From contig JAKAJW010000124.1 in NCBI GenBank assembly GCA_021813645.1, forward strand, positions 1-18,621: a DNA stretch of 18,621 nt, in the 5' to 3' direction. This stretch comes from Pseudomonadota bacterium. GTDB taxonomy: Bacteria; Pseudomonadota; Alphaproteobacteria; Rhodobacterales; Rhodobacteraceae. Below, piece after piece: positions 5,944-13,549 of this stretch. The notes under the pieces are model-generated. The model made no database searches. It was not told where the DNA came from and saw nothing but the letters and a program-made list of their open reading frames with translations. Every line of letters begins with the position of its first letter. Positions within the stretch are counted from its first letter, which is position 1. The position numbers were made by a program, and so were the translations under genes.

Positions 5944-8748
5944 ATGCCCTTCGTCGAACTCTCCGCCACCTCCAACTTCAGCTTCCTCACCGGCGCCTCG
6001 CACCCCGAGGAATACATCCAGCGCGCCGCCGCGCTCGGCCTGCCGGCGCTGGCCCTGGCCGATGAGAATTCGGTCGCCGGCATCGTCCGCGCCCATGCCG
6101 CGGCGCGCGAGATCGCCCGCAGCGCGCCGCAGGGTGCCCCCCGGCTGATCCCGGCCGCCCGGCTGGTGCTGGCCGATGGCTTCCGCCTCACCGCCCTGCC
6201 GCGCGACCGCGCCGCCTGGGGCCGGCTCTGCCGCCTGCTCACCCTGGGCCGGCGGGCGGCGCGCAAGGGGCGCTGCCAGCTCGGCTTCGACGATCTGCTG
6301 GCCTGGGGCGAGGGGATGGAGCTGCTGCTGCACCCCGACGACGCGCCGCCGGCCGGCTGGCCGGAACGGGCGCGGAAGCTGGTTCGCCGCTTCCCCGGCC
6401 AGGTCGGGCTGCTGCTCGCCCCGGCCTATGACGGCCAGGATGCCGCCCGCTTCGCCCGGCTCTCGGCGCTCGCCGACCGGCTCGGCATCCCCACCGTCGC
6501 CTCCGGCCTGCCGCTGATGCATCACGGCCGCCGCCGCCGGCTCGCCGACGTGCTGACCGCGATCCGCACCGGCACCCGGGTCGACGCGCTCGGCCGCGCC
6601 GCGCTCGCCAATGCCGAACGCCGGCTGCGCTCCGAGGCGGAGATGCTGCGGCTCTTCCCCGGCCGCGAGGAGGCCGTCCACCGCACCGCGGAGATCGCCG
6701 CCCGGCTGCGCTTCTCGCTCGACGAGCTGCGCTACGAATACCCGTCCGAAACGCAGGCGGGCGAGCCGCCGCCCGCCCGGCTCGCCCGGCTGGCGCAGGA
6801 AGGCCTCGCCCGGCGCTACCCCGAGGGCATCCCGCCCCGCGTTCAGGGCATGCTCGACCACGAACTCGCGCTGATCGGCAAGCTCCGCTACGAGCCCTAT
6901 TTCCTCACCGTCCACGACATCGTGGGGTTCGCCCGCGGGCGCGGCATCCTCTGCCAGGGCCGCGGCTCGGCCGCCAATTCGGTCTGCTGCTACGCGCTCG
7001 GCATCACCGAAGTCTCGCCCGAGGTCGGCGCCATGGTGTTCGAGCGCTTCGTGTCGGAAGCGCGCGACGAGCCGCCCGACATCGACGTCGATTTCGAACA
7101 CGAGCGGCGCGAGGAGGTGATCCAGCACATCTACGCCAAATACGGCCGCCACCGCGCCGGGCTCTGCGCCACCGTCATTCATTACCGCGGCAAGCGGGCG
7201 GTGCGCGAGGTCGGCCAGGCGATGGGCCTGTCCGCCGATACCGTCGCCGCCATGTCCTCGCAGATCTGGGGCTGGGGCAGCGGCGCCATGCCCGAAGAGC
7301 GCCTGCGCGAGCTCGGCTTCGACCCGACCGAGCCGCGGCTGAAGCTGACCATGGAGATCATCGCCGAAATCGAGGGCTTTCCCCGCCATCTCTCCCAGCA
7401 TGTCGGCGGCTTCGTCATCACCGAGGGCCGGCTGGACGAACTGGTGCCGATCGAGAATGCGACGATGGAAGACCGCACCGTGATCTGCTGGGACAAGGAC
7501 GACATCGACGCGCTCGGCATCCTCAAGGTCGATGTGCTCGCCCTCGGCATGCTCACCTGCATCCGCAAGGCCTTCGCGCTGATCGAGGCCCATCACGGCA
7601 CGCGCTACACGCTGGCCAACGTGCCGCCGGAGGATCCCGAGGTCTACAACATGCTCTGCCGGGCGGATTCGCTCGGCGTGTTCCAGGTCGAAAGCCGGGC
7701 GCAGATGAACTTCCTGCCGCGGATGCGGCCGCGGCGGTTCTACGATCTGGTGATCCAGGTGGCGATCATCCGCCCCGGACCGATCCAGGGCGACATGGTG
7801 CATCCCTTCATCCGCCGCCGAAACGGCCAGGAAGCGGTGGCCTTTCCCTCCGACGCCCTGGGCGAGGTGCTGCGGAAAACCCTCGGCGTGCCGCTGTTCC
7901 AGGAACAGGCGATGCAGATCGCCATCATCGGCGCCGGCTTCACCCCGGAAGAGGCCGACCGCCTGCGCCGTTCGCTCGCCACCTTCCGCAGGAACGGCAA
8001 TGTCTCCGACCTGCGCGACCGTTTCCTGGCGGGAATGCGCGCCAATGGCTATGACGATGACTTCTCCGCCCGCTGCTTCAGCCAGATCGAGGGCTTCGGC
8101 AGCTACGGCTTCCCCGAAAGCCATGCCGCCAGCTTCGCGCTGCTGGTCTATGCCTCGGCCTGGCTGAAGCGACATCATCCCGGCATCTTCGCCTGCGCGC
8201 TGCTGAACGCCCAGCCGATGGGGTTTTACGCTCCGGCGCAGATCCTGCGCGACGCCCGCGAACATGGGGTGGAAATCCGCCCGGTCTGCGTGAACGCCTC
8301 CACCTGGGACAATGCGATGGAACCCACCAGCCAGGGCCTCGCCCTGCGGCTCGGCTTCCGTCAGATCAAATCCCTGCCCGAGCGGGCGGCGCGGGCGCTG
8401 GTGATGGCCCGCGGCAACGGCTACCGCGCGGTCGAGGATCTCTGGCGCCGGGCCGGGCTGTCGCGCGGCGCGCTCGCCGCCTTGGCCGAGGCCGACGCCT
8501 TCGCCGCCCTCGGCCTCAGCCGTCGCGCCGCACTCTGGCAGGCCCGCGCCCTGCCCGACGGCACGCCGCTGCCGCTCTTCGCCGACGATCTCGACGGCGA
8601 GGCGATCGCCGAACCCGAGGTGGCCCTGCCCGAGATGACGCTCGGCGAAGAGGTGGTCGAGGATTACGCCGCGCTGCGGCTGACCCTGCGCGCCCATCCG
8701 CTGGCCCTCCTGCGCCGGCTGCTGACGGCAGAGCCGGAACGGGCGTGA
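5944..8748 (+). CDS. dnaE2: Error-prone DNA polymerase DnaE2 / ImuC, C-terminally shortened
   Basis: A 934-residue C-family polymerase subunit that performs mutagenic translesion synthesis, usually with ImuA and ImuB. The start at 5944 gives MPFVELSATSNFSFLTGASH, the usual family N-terminus; earlier in-frame starts add sequence that looks non-coding. The PHP domain occupies about 1-200. The palm carries the catalytic DIDVDF (379-384) and Asp530 in KVDVLALG. DnaE2 fingers landmarks follow, such as AIIRPGPIQGDMVHPF and SYGFPESHAASFALL. The sequence stops at about the point (EDYAALRLTLRAHPLALLRR) where full-length relatives of about 1,050-1,100 residues continue into an OB-fold and tail. No OB-fold coding is seen in any frame downstream. 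The catalytic core is intact. No imuA or imuB lies in the window. No Shine-Dalgarno sequence is evident. Confidence 0.9.
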   Translation: MPFVELSATSNFSFLTGASHPEEYIQRAAALGLPALALADENSVAGIVRAHAAAREIARSAPQGAPRLIPAARLVLADGFRLTALPRDRAAWGRLCRLLTLGRRAARKGRCQLGFDDLLAWGEGMELLLHPDDAPPAGWPERARKLVRRFPGQVGLLLAPAYDGQDAARFARLSALADRLGIPTVASGLPLMHHGRRRRLADVLTAIRTGTRVDALGRAALANAERRLRSEAEMLRLFPGREEAVHRTAEIAARLRFSLDELRYEYPSETQAGEPPPARLARLAQEGLARRYPEGIPPRVQGMLDHELALIGKLRYEPYFLTVHDIVGFARGRGILCQGRGSAANSVCCYALGITEVSPEVGAMVFERFVSEARDEPPDIDVDFEHERREEVIQHIYAKYGRHRAGLCATVIHYRGKRAVREVGQAMGLSADTVAAMSSQIWGWGSGAMPEERLRELGFDPTEPRLKLTMEIIAEIEGFPRHLSQHVGGFVITEGRLDELVPIENATMEDRTVICWDKDDIDALGILKVDVLALGMLTCIRKAFALIEAHHGTRYTLANVPPEDPEVYNMLCRADSLGVFQVESRAQMNFLPRMRPRRFYDLVIQVAIIRPGPIQGDMVHPFIRRRNGQEAVAFPSDALGEVLRKTLGVPLFQEQAMQIAIIGAGFTPEEADRLRRSLATFRRNGNVSDLRDRFLAGMRANGYDDDFSARCFSQIEGFGSYGFPESHAASFALLVYASAWLKRHHPGIFACALLNAQPMGFYAPAQILRDAREHGVEIRPVCVNASTWDNAMEPTSQGLALRLGFRQIKSLPERAARALVMARGNGYRAVEDLWRRAGLSRGALAALAEADAFAALGLSRRAALWQARALPDGTPLPLFADDLDGEAIAEPEVALPEMTLGEEVVEDYAALRLTLRAHPLALLRRLLTAEPERA

Positions 8749-8820
8749 CGGGGCGGGCGCAGGCTAGGGCGCAGGCCGGGGGCGGGCGTTGCGCAAACCG
8801 CCCGGCGACCGTTCGCAACG

Positions 8821-8868
8821 TCGGTTTCACGTCGGTGCGAAATCGGTGTCAAATCGGTTCCAAATCGG
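8821..8868. repeat. Five helically phased TCGG repeats, 11-bp period
   Basis: TCGG starts at 8821, 8832, 8843, 8854 and 8865, exactly 11 bp apart. The last three units share AAATCGG and the first two share ACGTCGG. An inverted CCGA follows at 8873-8876. One-helical-turn spacing puts every copy on the same DNA face, as in arrays for cooperative protein binding. It lies about 190-240 nt upstream of the MaoC-ribF genes. Confidence 0.6.
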
Positions 8869-8879
8869 CATGCCGATTT
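8862..8879. terminator. 18-bp perfect palindrome ending the TCGG array
   Basis: AAATCGGCATGCCGATTT is a perfect palindrome. As RNA it gives a 7-bp stem with a CATG loop ending in TTTT, weakly like an intrinsic terminator for dnaE2 about 115 nt past its stop. As DNA it is a good two-fold operator, and it includes the last direct-repeat unit. Both readings remain open. Confidence 0.4.
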
Positions 8880-8963
8880 TGCTGCCCGCTCAGGGACTTG
8901 CCCGCCGGTTTCCGGGCCCGGCCCAGGGCGCGACCGCTCGCCGGGCGCGCCAAATGGCAGCAC

Positions 8964-9000
8964 GATTATTTCTTCCTGCATACATATTGCATAACATTCT
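8964..9000 (+). promoter_or_regulatory. AT-rich promoter-like island upstream of MaoC-ribF
   Basis: The region is sharply AT-rich compared with its high-GC surroundings. TGCATA occurs at 8977-8982 and again at 8988-8993, also 11 bp apart. TACATA and TAACAT could serve as -10 elements, but no convincing -35 hexamer is visible. It lies 60-95 nt upstream of the chosen MaoC start and is the most likely promoter for that pair. Confidence 0.4.
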
Positions 9001-9059
9001 TGCGCGAGCGACCGCGCCCCACTATGCTGCAGCGCAACATGACCGATGGAATCCCCCCG

Positions 9060-9515
9060 ATGCTCGACCAGTCCACCGACAATCTGCCGCGCGGCACGAT
9101 CTGCATCGAAGACCTGGAAATCGGCATGTCCCGCCATCTCACCAAGCGGGTAACCGACCGGGACATAGCGCTTTTCGCCGAAATCTCGACCGACCGGAAC
9201 CCCGTCCACCTGGACGACGACTACGCCCGCGACACGATCTTCGAGGGCCGCATCGCGCATGGCATGCTCACCGCCGGGCTGATCTCCGCCGTGATCGGCG
9301 AACAGCTGCCCGGCCATGGCTCGGTCTATCTCGGCCAGTCGCTGAAGTTCCTCGCCCCGGTCCGCCCCGGCGATCTCGTCCGCGCCGAGGTCACCGTCCT
9401 CACCCTCGACCACGCCCGCCGCCGTGTCACCCTTGATTGTCGCTGCCTTGTGGGCGATACGGTCGTGCTGAAAGGCGAGGCGCTGGTGCTGGCGCCAAGC
9501 CGCAAGTTCGACTGA
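9060..9515 (+). CDS. MaoC-like (R)-specific enoyl-CoA hydratase
   Basis: A 151-residue hot-dog-fold protein of the MaoC/PhaJ family, which hydrates trans-2-enoyl-CoA to (R)-3-hydroxyacyl-CoA, linking beta-oxidation to polyhydroxyalkanoate or related pathways. The hydratase motif appears as FAEISTDRNPVHLD, with Asp45 and His50 as the expected catalytic pair, followed by FEGRIAHGMLTAGLISAVIG and YLGQSLKFLAPVRPGD. The length is normal for a single-domain enzyme. In-frame ATGs also occur at 9024 and 9039. I chose 9060 because the protein then starts close to the conserved DNLPRGTICIEDLEIG; the ribosome site is weak for all three. ribF follows after 26 nt, probably in the same transcript. The true acyl substrate is unknown. 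Confidence 0.85.
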   Translation: MLDQSTDNLPRGTICIEDLEIGMSRHLTKRVTDRDIALFAEISTDRNPVHLDDDYARDTIFEGRIAHGMLTAGLISAVIGEQLPGHGSVYLGQSLKFLAPVRPGDLVRAEVTVLTLDHARRRVTLDCRCLVGDTVVLKGEALVLAPSRKFD

Positions 9516-9541
9516 CGGCGGGTTCCCCCGCCCGGGGGCAG

Positions 9542-10477
9542 ATGCAGGTTTTCAAGACATGGCAAGGGCTTGAGCCTGCATCCCGCGGGGCCGCCGTGGC
9601 CATGGGCAACTTCGACGGCGTGCATCTCGGCCATCAGGCGGTGATCGATCTTGCCCGCCGCGCCGCCGCGCCCGCGACGCCGTTGGGCGTCGTCACCTTC
9701 GAGCCGCACCCCCGTCAGTTCTTCGCGCCCGACGCCCCGCCGTTCCGCCTGATGAATGCCGAGGCGCGCCGCCACCGCCTGGAAAAACTCGGCGTGGCAA
9801 GGCTCTACGAGCTCCCTTTCGATCCCGCGCTGGCCGCCATGAGCCCCCGCGCCTTCGCCGAAGTCGTGTTGACCGAAGGGCTCGGCATCGCCCATGTCGT
9901 GGTCGGTGCCGATTTCCGCTTCGGCAAGGGCCGCACCGGAACCGCCGCCGATCTCGCCGAACTGGGCCGCGGCCTCGGCTTCGGCACGACCGTTGCCGAA
10001 CTCGTCCACGACGACGGCGCCGAGATTTCCTCGACCGCGATCCGCCTCGCCTTGTCAGAGGGCCGCCCGCGCGACGCCGCCCGCATGCTCGGCCATTGGC
10101 ATCGCATCGAAGGCCCCGTGCTGCACGGCGACAAGCGCGGCCGCGACCTCGGCTTTCCCACCGTCAACATGGCGATCGCGGGCCTCCATCCGCCTCGCTT
10201 CGGGATCTATGCGGTTAAGGTCGACGTCCTTTCCGGGCCCTATGTCGGCACCTACGACGGCGCCGCAAGTCTCGGTACCCGGCCGACTTTCGGCGAAAAC
10301 CTCCCCAATTTCGAAACCTTCCTGTTTGACTTCGCCGGCGATCTCTACGGCGCCGATCTCTCGGTCGCGCTGGTCGACTTCCTGCGACCCGAGATCCGCT
10401 TCACCTCGCTGCCAGAATTGATCGCCCAGATGGAACAGGACTGCGCGGAGGCCCGCGAGCGGCTCTCGTCGATCTGA
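9542..10477 (+). CDS. ribF: Bifunctional riboflavin kinase / FAD synthetase RibF
   Basis: A 311-residue enzyme that phosphorylates riboflavin to FMN and adenylylates it to FAD in the cytoplasm. The N-terminal FAD synthetase half has GNFDGVHLGH (22-31), FEPHPRQFF (53-61), VGADFRFGKGRTG (121-133) and ISSTAIR (162-168). The C-terminal kinase half has HGDKRGRDLGFPTVNM (195-210), SLGTRPTFGE and FETFLFDF. The start at 9542 is preceded by a purine-rich GGGGG and gives MQVFKTW, close to the conserved core; the longer frame beginning at 9437 would overlap the MaoC gene. The length matches the family. Its product FAD is the substrate ApbE uses, but no physical link to that operon is seen. Confidence 0.94.
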   Translation: MQVFKTWQGLEPASRGAAVAMGNFDGVHLGHQAVIDLARRAAAPATPLGVVTFEPHPRQFFAPDAPPFRLMNAEARRHRLEKLGVARLYELPFDPALAAMSPRAFAEVVLTEGLGIAHVVVGADFRFGKGRTGTAADLAELGRGLGFGTTVAELVHDDGAEISSTAIRLALSEGRPRDAARMLGHWHRIEGPVLHGDKRGRDLGFPTVNMAIAGLHPPRFGIYAVKVDVLSGPYVGTYDGAASLGTRPTFGENLPNFETFLFDFAGDLYGADLSVALVDFLRPEIRFTSLPELIAQMEQDCAEARERLSSI

Positions 10478-10574
10478 GCTTCGCGACCGTTTCGACACGC
10501 ATTCGGCGGCGCGTGGCAATAGACACGGGCGAGGCCCCTTCCCTTTCGCCGAACCGCGCGCCACTGTGCCAGCC

Positions 10575-11042
10575 ATGACCGACCCGATCCCTCGCGACCA
10601 CCTGCGCCCTCGCTTCTGGCAGCGCCCGCTCGACACGCTGACCCCGCGCGAGTGGGAGGCGCTCTGCGATGGGTGTGGCAAATGCTGCCTGAACAAACTC
10701 GAGGACGAGGACACGGGCGAAGTGGCCTTCACCCGGCTCGCCTGTCGGCTGCTCGACGGCGAAACCTGCCGCTGCGGCCAATACGAGATCCGGCGTCAAT
10801 TCGTGCCGGAATGTGTCTTCCTGACCCCGAAGACGATCGCCGACGTCGCCTATTGGCTGCCCCGAACCTGCGCCTACAAGCTGCTCCATGAGGGCAAGCC
10901 GCTGCCTGACTGGCACCCGCTACTAACCGGCGATCCCGACAGTACCCACCGCGCCGGCCAGTCCGTGCGCGGCTGGACGGTGCCGGAATACGAAGTGCCG
11001 GAAGAAGATTGGGAAGATTACATCATCGAAGAGGAGTCCTGA
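10575..11042 (+). CDS. UPF0260 (YcgN/YkgJ-type) cysteine-rich protein
   Basis: A 155-residue protein of the UPF0260/YkgJ group. Its N-terminal half carries a cysteine cluster: CDGCGKCC, then CRLLDGETCRCGQY and later PECVFLTP and RTCAY. This pattern is annotated in the family as a probable zinc or iron(-sulfur) chelating domain; the biochemical role is unknown. The C-terminus is strongly acidic (PEEDWEDYIIEEES). I chose the ATG at 10575; a GTG at 10566 would add three residues. The stop overlaps the ATG of the threonine aldolase gene by one base (TGATG, 11040-11044), so the two are translationally coupled. Any functional link between them is untested. Confidence 0.85.
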   Translation: MTDPIPRDHLRPRFWQRPLDTLTPREWEALCDGCGKCCLNKLEDEDTGEVAFTRLACRLLDGETCRCGQYEIRRQFVPECVFLTPKTIADVAYWLPRTCAYKLLHEGKPLPDWHPLLTGDPDSTHRAGQSVRGWTVPEYEVPEEDWEDYIIEEES

Positions 11043-12094
11043 TGTTCTTCGTCTCCGACAATGCCTCGCCGGTCGCGCCAGAGGTTCTGGATGCGCTCGC
11101 GCGCGCAAATGAAGGCTATGCGATGCCCTACGGGGCCGATGCGCTGATGGCCGAGGTGCGCGCCAAGATCCGCGAGGTCTTCGAGGCGCCGGAAGCCGCC
11201 GTCTATCTGGTCGCCACCGGCACTGGCGCCAATGCCCTGTCGCTCGGCTTCATGTGCCCGCCCTGGGCCACCGTCTTCTGTCACCGCCATGCGCATATCT
11301 CGGAAGACGAATGCGCTGCCGGCGAATTCTACACCGGCGGCGCCAAACTGACCCTGATCGACGGCCCGGGCGCCAAGATCACGCCGGCGGCTCTGGCCCA
11401 GGCGATCGCCGAGGCGACCAACCCCGATGTGCATCACGTCCGGCTCGGCATGTTGAGCCTGACCAACCTCACCGAGCGCGGCGCCGCCTATACGCCGGCC
11501 GAGGTGGCCGAACTGACGGCCCTCGCCAAGGCCGCCGGCATGCCAAGCCATATGGATGGCGCGCGCTTCGCCAATGCACTCGTGGCGACCGGAGCGACGC
11601 CGGCCGAAATGACCTGGAAGGCCGGTATTGACGTGCTCTCCTTCGGCGGCACCAAGAACGGGCTGATGGGGGCAGAGGCCGTCGTACTGTTCGATCCGGC
11701 CAAGGCGATCGAGTTCGAGTTGCGTCGGATGCGCGGCGGGCACCTCTTCTCCAAGCACCGCTATCTCTCCGCGCAGATGGCAGCCTATCTGAAGGATGGG
11801 CTCTGGCTGAAGCTCGCCGCGCAGGCCAACGCCAGCGGCCAGCGACTCGCCAAGGGCCTTGCTGCAATTCCGGGCGTTGAAGTGCAGGCCGCGCCGGCAG
11901 CGAACCTGATGTTTGTTCGCATGCCGCGCTCCGCCCATGCCCGGGCTCGTGCCGCCGGTGCGGCCTACTACCTGATGTCCTCCGACGATGTGACCGCCGG
12001 GCCGGCCGATACGCCGATCCTCTGCCGCCTGGTGACCTCCTGGTCGACGACCGATGCCGAGGTGGAGCATTTCCTGGCACTCATCCGCGGCTGA
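11042..12094 (+). CDS. ltaE: Low-specificity L-threonine aldolase
   Basis: A 350-residue PLP enzyme of fold type I that cleaves L-threonine or allo-threonine to glycine and acetaldehyde. The PLP lysine is Lys205 in FGGTKNGLMGAEAVV. Asp172 in SHMDGARFANA should pair with the pyridine nitrogen. The N-terminal FVSDNASPVAPEVLDAL, HAHISEDECAAGEF and LTNLTERGAAYTPAE are typical of the bacterial family. GAGGAG lies 5 nt before the ATG, inside the end of the preceding gene, which fixes the start and shows coupling. The last 14 bp overlap the convergent alpha/beta hydrolase gene. Some members act better on beta-hydroxy amino acids other than threonine, so the substrate is approximate. Confidence 0.92.
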   Translation: MFFVSDNASPVAPEVLDALARANEGYAMPYGADALMAEVRAKIREVFEAPEAAVYLVATGTGANALSLGFMCPPWATVFCHRHAHISEDECAAGEFYTGGAKLTLIDGPGAKITPAALAQAIAEATNPDVHHVRLGMLSLTNLTERGAAYTPAEVAELTALAKAAGMPSHMDGARFANALVATGATPAEMTWKAGIDVLSFGGTKNGLMGAEAVVLFDPAKAIEFELRRMRGGHLFSKHRYLSAQMAAYLKDGLWLKLAAQANASGQRLAKGLAAIPGVEVQAAPAANLMFVRMPRSAHARARAAGAAYYLMSSDDVTAGPADTPILCRLVTSWSTTDAEVEHFLALIRG

Positions 12095-12857
12095 GAAATC
12101 CGCGGATCGCCGCCGCAACTTCGGCGTTATGGGTCACTGGTAGCATGTGGCCGGCGCCAGGCACGACTTGGCGCTCGGCCATCGCCAGACGCGCCGCCAG
12201 GGCCGAAGCGATCGCCGCGATGACCGGCGGCGAAGCGCCGCCCTCCAGCAACAGCACCGGCTGGCGGAAACCCTCCAGCCGGCCGGGAGCAAGTAGCCGG
12301 CCAGAATCCTCGTCCAGCACAGGTCGCGCGGCGAAGATCAAGCCAATGCGCTGAACGACGTAGCGGCGCTGAGCTTCCGGTAGCTGCTCCCAGGCTTCTC
12401 CGGTGCCCCAGATTCGGATGAAGAGTTCGGCCGCGCGTTCCGCATCCCCAGCGGCCCAGGCTGCTTCGCTCGCGCCCTGGCGGACGACAAGATCGGCCGC
12501 GGCCGCCGTTCCGGCCGCGGCTGCGAAAAGCGTCGGCTCGATCAGGATCAGCCGCCGCACGCGCGCCGGATGGGCCAGCGCAAGCCGCAGTGCCACCACG
12601 GCGCCGAAGGAATGGCCGATCAAATCCACGCGGCCAGGCGACAGCGCCGCTAGCGCCACCGCCTCCGCCGCCGCGGCGATGTCGGTGCCCGGCACCCAAT
12701 CGGCCGCCTTGCCGTGCCCAGGAAGATCGCAGGCGGTGATCGTCAGCAACTCGCCAAGCGCCGCACCAAGTCCCGACCACTCGCCGGCATGCGCCAGGGA
12801 GCAATGCAGGGCCAGAGCCTGCAGCGGCCCATGCCCGTAGTGCCGGCCCAGGATCAC
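12081..12857 (-). CDS. Alpha/beta hydrolase
   Basis: A 258-residue alpha/beta-hydrolase-fold protein. The nucleophile elbow is GHSFG with Ser83, and the catalytic His is probably His237 in VVPGAGHMLP. The oxyanion region is near ALHCSLAHAGEW. The usual Asp after strand 7 is not obvious: the segment reads LLLEGGASPPV, so Glu205 or an acid elsewhere would have to complete the triad. The start is a GTG whose bases overlap the TGA of the upstream isomerase gene (GTGA, 12854-12857), so the two are coupled. No signal peptide is seen. Esterase, C-C hydrolase and epoxide-hydrolase-like roles all remain possible. Confidence 0.8.
   Translation of the reverse strand: MILGRHYGHGPLQALALHCSLAHAGEWSGLGAALGELLTITACDLPGHGKAADWVPGTDIAAAAEAVALAALSPGRVDLIGHSFGAVVALRLALAHPARVRRLILIEPTLFAAAAGTAAAADLVVRQGASEAAWAAGDAERAAELFIRIWGTGEAWEQLPEAQRRYVVQRIGLIFAARPVLDEDSGRLLAPGRLEGFRQPVLLLEGGASPPVIAAIASALAARLAMAERQVVPGAGHMLPVTHNAEVAAAIRGFLSRG
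12083..12107. terminator. Hairpin at the ltaE/hydrolase convergent overlap
   Basis: ATCCGCGG (12083-12090) and CCGCGGAT (12100-12107) form a perfect 8-bp inverted repeat around a 9-nt loop that contains the ltaE stop. Both genes end within or beside it. It lacks a U-tract, but its placement at the shared 3' ends suggests a bidirectional termination or mRNA-end structure. Confidence 0.4.
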
Positions 12858-13453
12858 AGACGCCCGGCGAGGTGCGCTTCCAGATCGTCGAGCCGGTCCT
12901 GCCCCCAGAACCTCTCGCCGTCATCGCAAAGGTAGAAGGGCGCGCCGAAGACACCGCGCGACGCGGCCTCCTCTAGGTTCTTGGCGTAGGTCTCCGCGCC
13001 CAAGAGCAGACCCGATGTCGCAAGCTTCGGGTCGAAGCCAGCCTGCGCGAGCACGTCTTGCACCACCGCATCATCGGCGATGTCACGCTCTTCGGCCCAG
13101 CAGGCGCGGGTGAACCCATGCACCAGCGCCCCGAGATCGCCGCCGCCCTTGGCTTGCGCGGCGATGATTGCATAGGCGGACGGCGCCGCATTGGTCGGAA
13201 AGAACGCCGGTTTGAGGTTGATCGGCATGCCGAGCTTGGCTGCCTGGCGCCGCAATTCCTGTAGGCGGTACTCCTGCCGGCTCGGGTGGCGCGCCGGCAG
13301 AGCCTGGCCGCCCGTGCGGGTGAACAGCGCCAGGAGATCGACCGGCTTGTAGGCGATGGTTGCCCCATGTTTCGCCGCAATCTCTTCCAGCCGTCGTCCG
13401 GCAAGATAGGTGAAGGGCGAAACCGCCGAGAAATAGTAGTCGATTTGGGCCAT
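12854..13453 (-). CDS. 2-hydroxychromene-2-carboxylate isomerase-like protein (DsbA/GST-kappa fold)
   Basis: A 199-residue protein of the HCCA isomerase / GST-kappa family: a thioredoxin-like fold with a helical insertion, glutathione-dependent in known members. The N-terminal IDYYFSAVSPFTYLAGRRL holds the catalytic-type serine (Ser12) in place of a CXXC motif. RGVFGAPFY (166-174) is the cis-proline substrate-binding loop and FWGQDRL (182-188) the usual end motif. GAGG lies 7 nt before the ATG. It is the first gene of a two-gene minus-strand operon with the alpha/beta hydrolase, and the pairing suggests breakdown of an aromatic or conjugated small molecule. No naphthalene-pathway genes are nearby, so the substrate is open. 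Confidence 0.85.
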   Translation of the reverse strand: MAQIDYYFSAVSPFTYLAGRRLEEIAAKHGATIAYKPVDLLALFTRTGGQALPARHPSRQEYRLQELRRQAAKLGMPINLKPAFFPTNAAPSAYAIIAAQAKGGGDLGALVHGFTRACWAEERDIADDAVVQDVLAQAGFDPKLATSGLLLGAETYAKNLEEAASRGVFGAPFYLCDDGERFWGQDRLDDLEAHLAGRL

Positions 13454-13549
13454 TTGGGCGCCTCTGCTTTGCCTCAGGTTTGCAAGACCGTAGACGGGTG
13501 ATAAGCGGTGTCAACTTTCCGAATCCGCCAAAGCTCAAGGACCCTCGAC
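13454..13549. promoter_or_regulatory. Divergent intergenic region, isomerase operon / prs
   Basis: This 96-nt gap must hold promoters for both directions. On the plus strand TTGCAA (13480-13485) resembles a -35 and TGATAA (13499-13504) a -10, but the 13-nt spacing is short, so the pair is doubtful. AAGGA (13537-13541) is the prs ribosome site, 8 nt before its ATG. Confidence 0.3.

Larger units (their letters stand above)
8749..9059. other. Non-coding stretch between dnaE2 and the MaoC gene
   Basis: About 310 nt with no convincing gene. The open frames here give low-complexity Arg/Ala-rich peptides with no family resemblance and no dnaE2 remnant. It contains the 11-bp TCGG array and palindrome (8821-8879) and the AT-rich island (8964-9000), each listed separately. 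Confidence 0.6.

Noticed and set aside
5815..8697. A 960-codon open frame on the minus strand across dnaE2
   Set aside because: It is the antisense shadow of a real high-GC gene. The product is Gly/Ala/Glu/Arg-rich with no family resemblance, while the plus strand has clear DnaE2 motifs.
8749..9059. Possible frameshifted remainder of dnaE2
   Set aside because: All three forward frames were read for OB-fold segments and none appeared. The region holds repeats and AT-rich DNA instead.
9542..10477. ribF as a functional part of the flavin electron-transfer operon
   Set aside because: RibF makes the FAD that ApbE uses, but it is about 4 kb away on the other strand with dnaE2 between, and ribF is an essential housekeeping gene with a MaoC neighbour. 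Proximity alone is not evidence.
11018..12118. A 366-codon minus-strand frame over ltaE
   Set aside because: It is an antisense shadow of the threonine aldolase, with no coherent domain.
13480..13504. Sigma-70 promoter TTGCAA / TGATAA for prs
   Set aside because: The spacing is 13 nt, well below 16-18, so it was kept only as a note within the intergenic entry.
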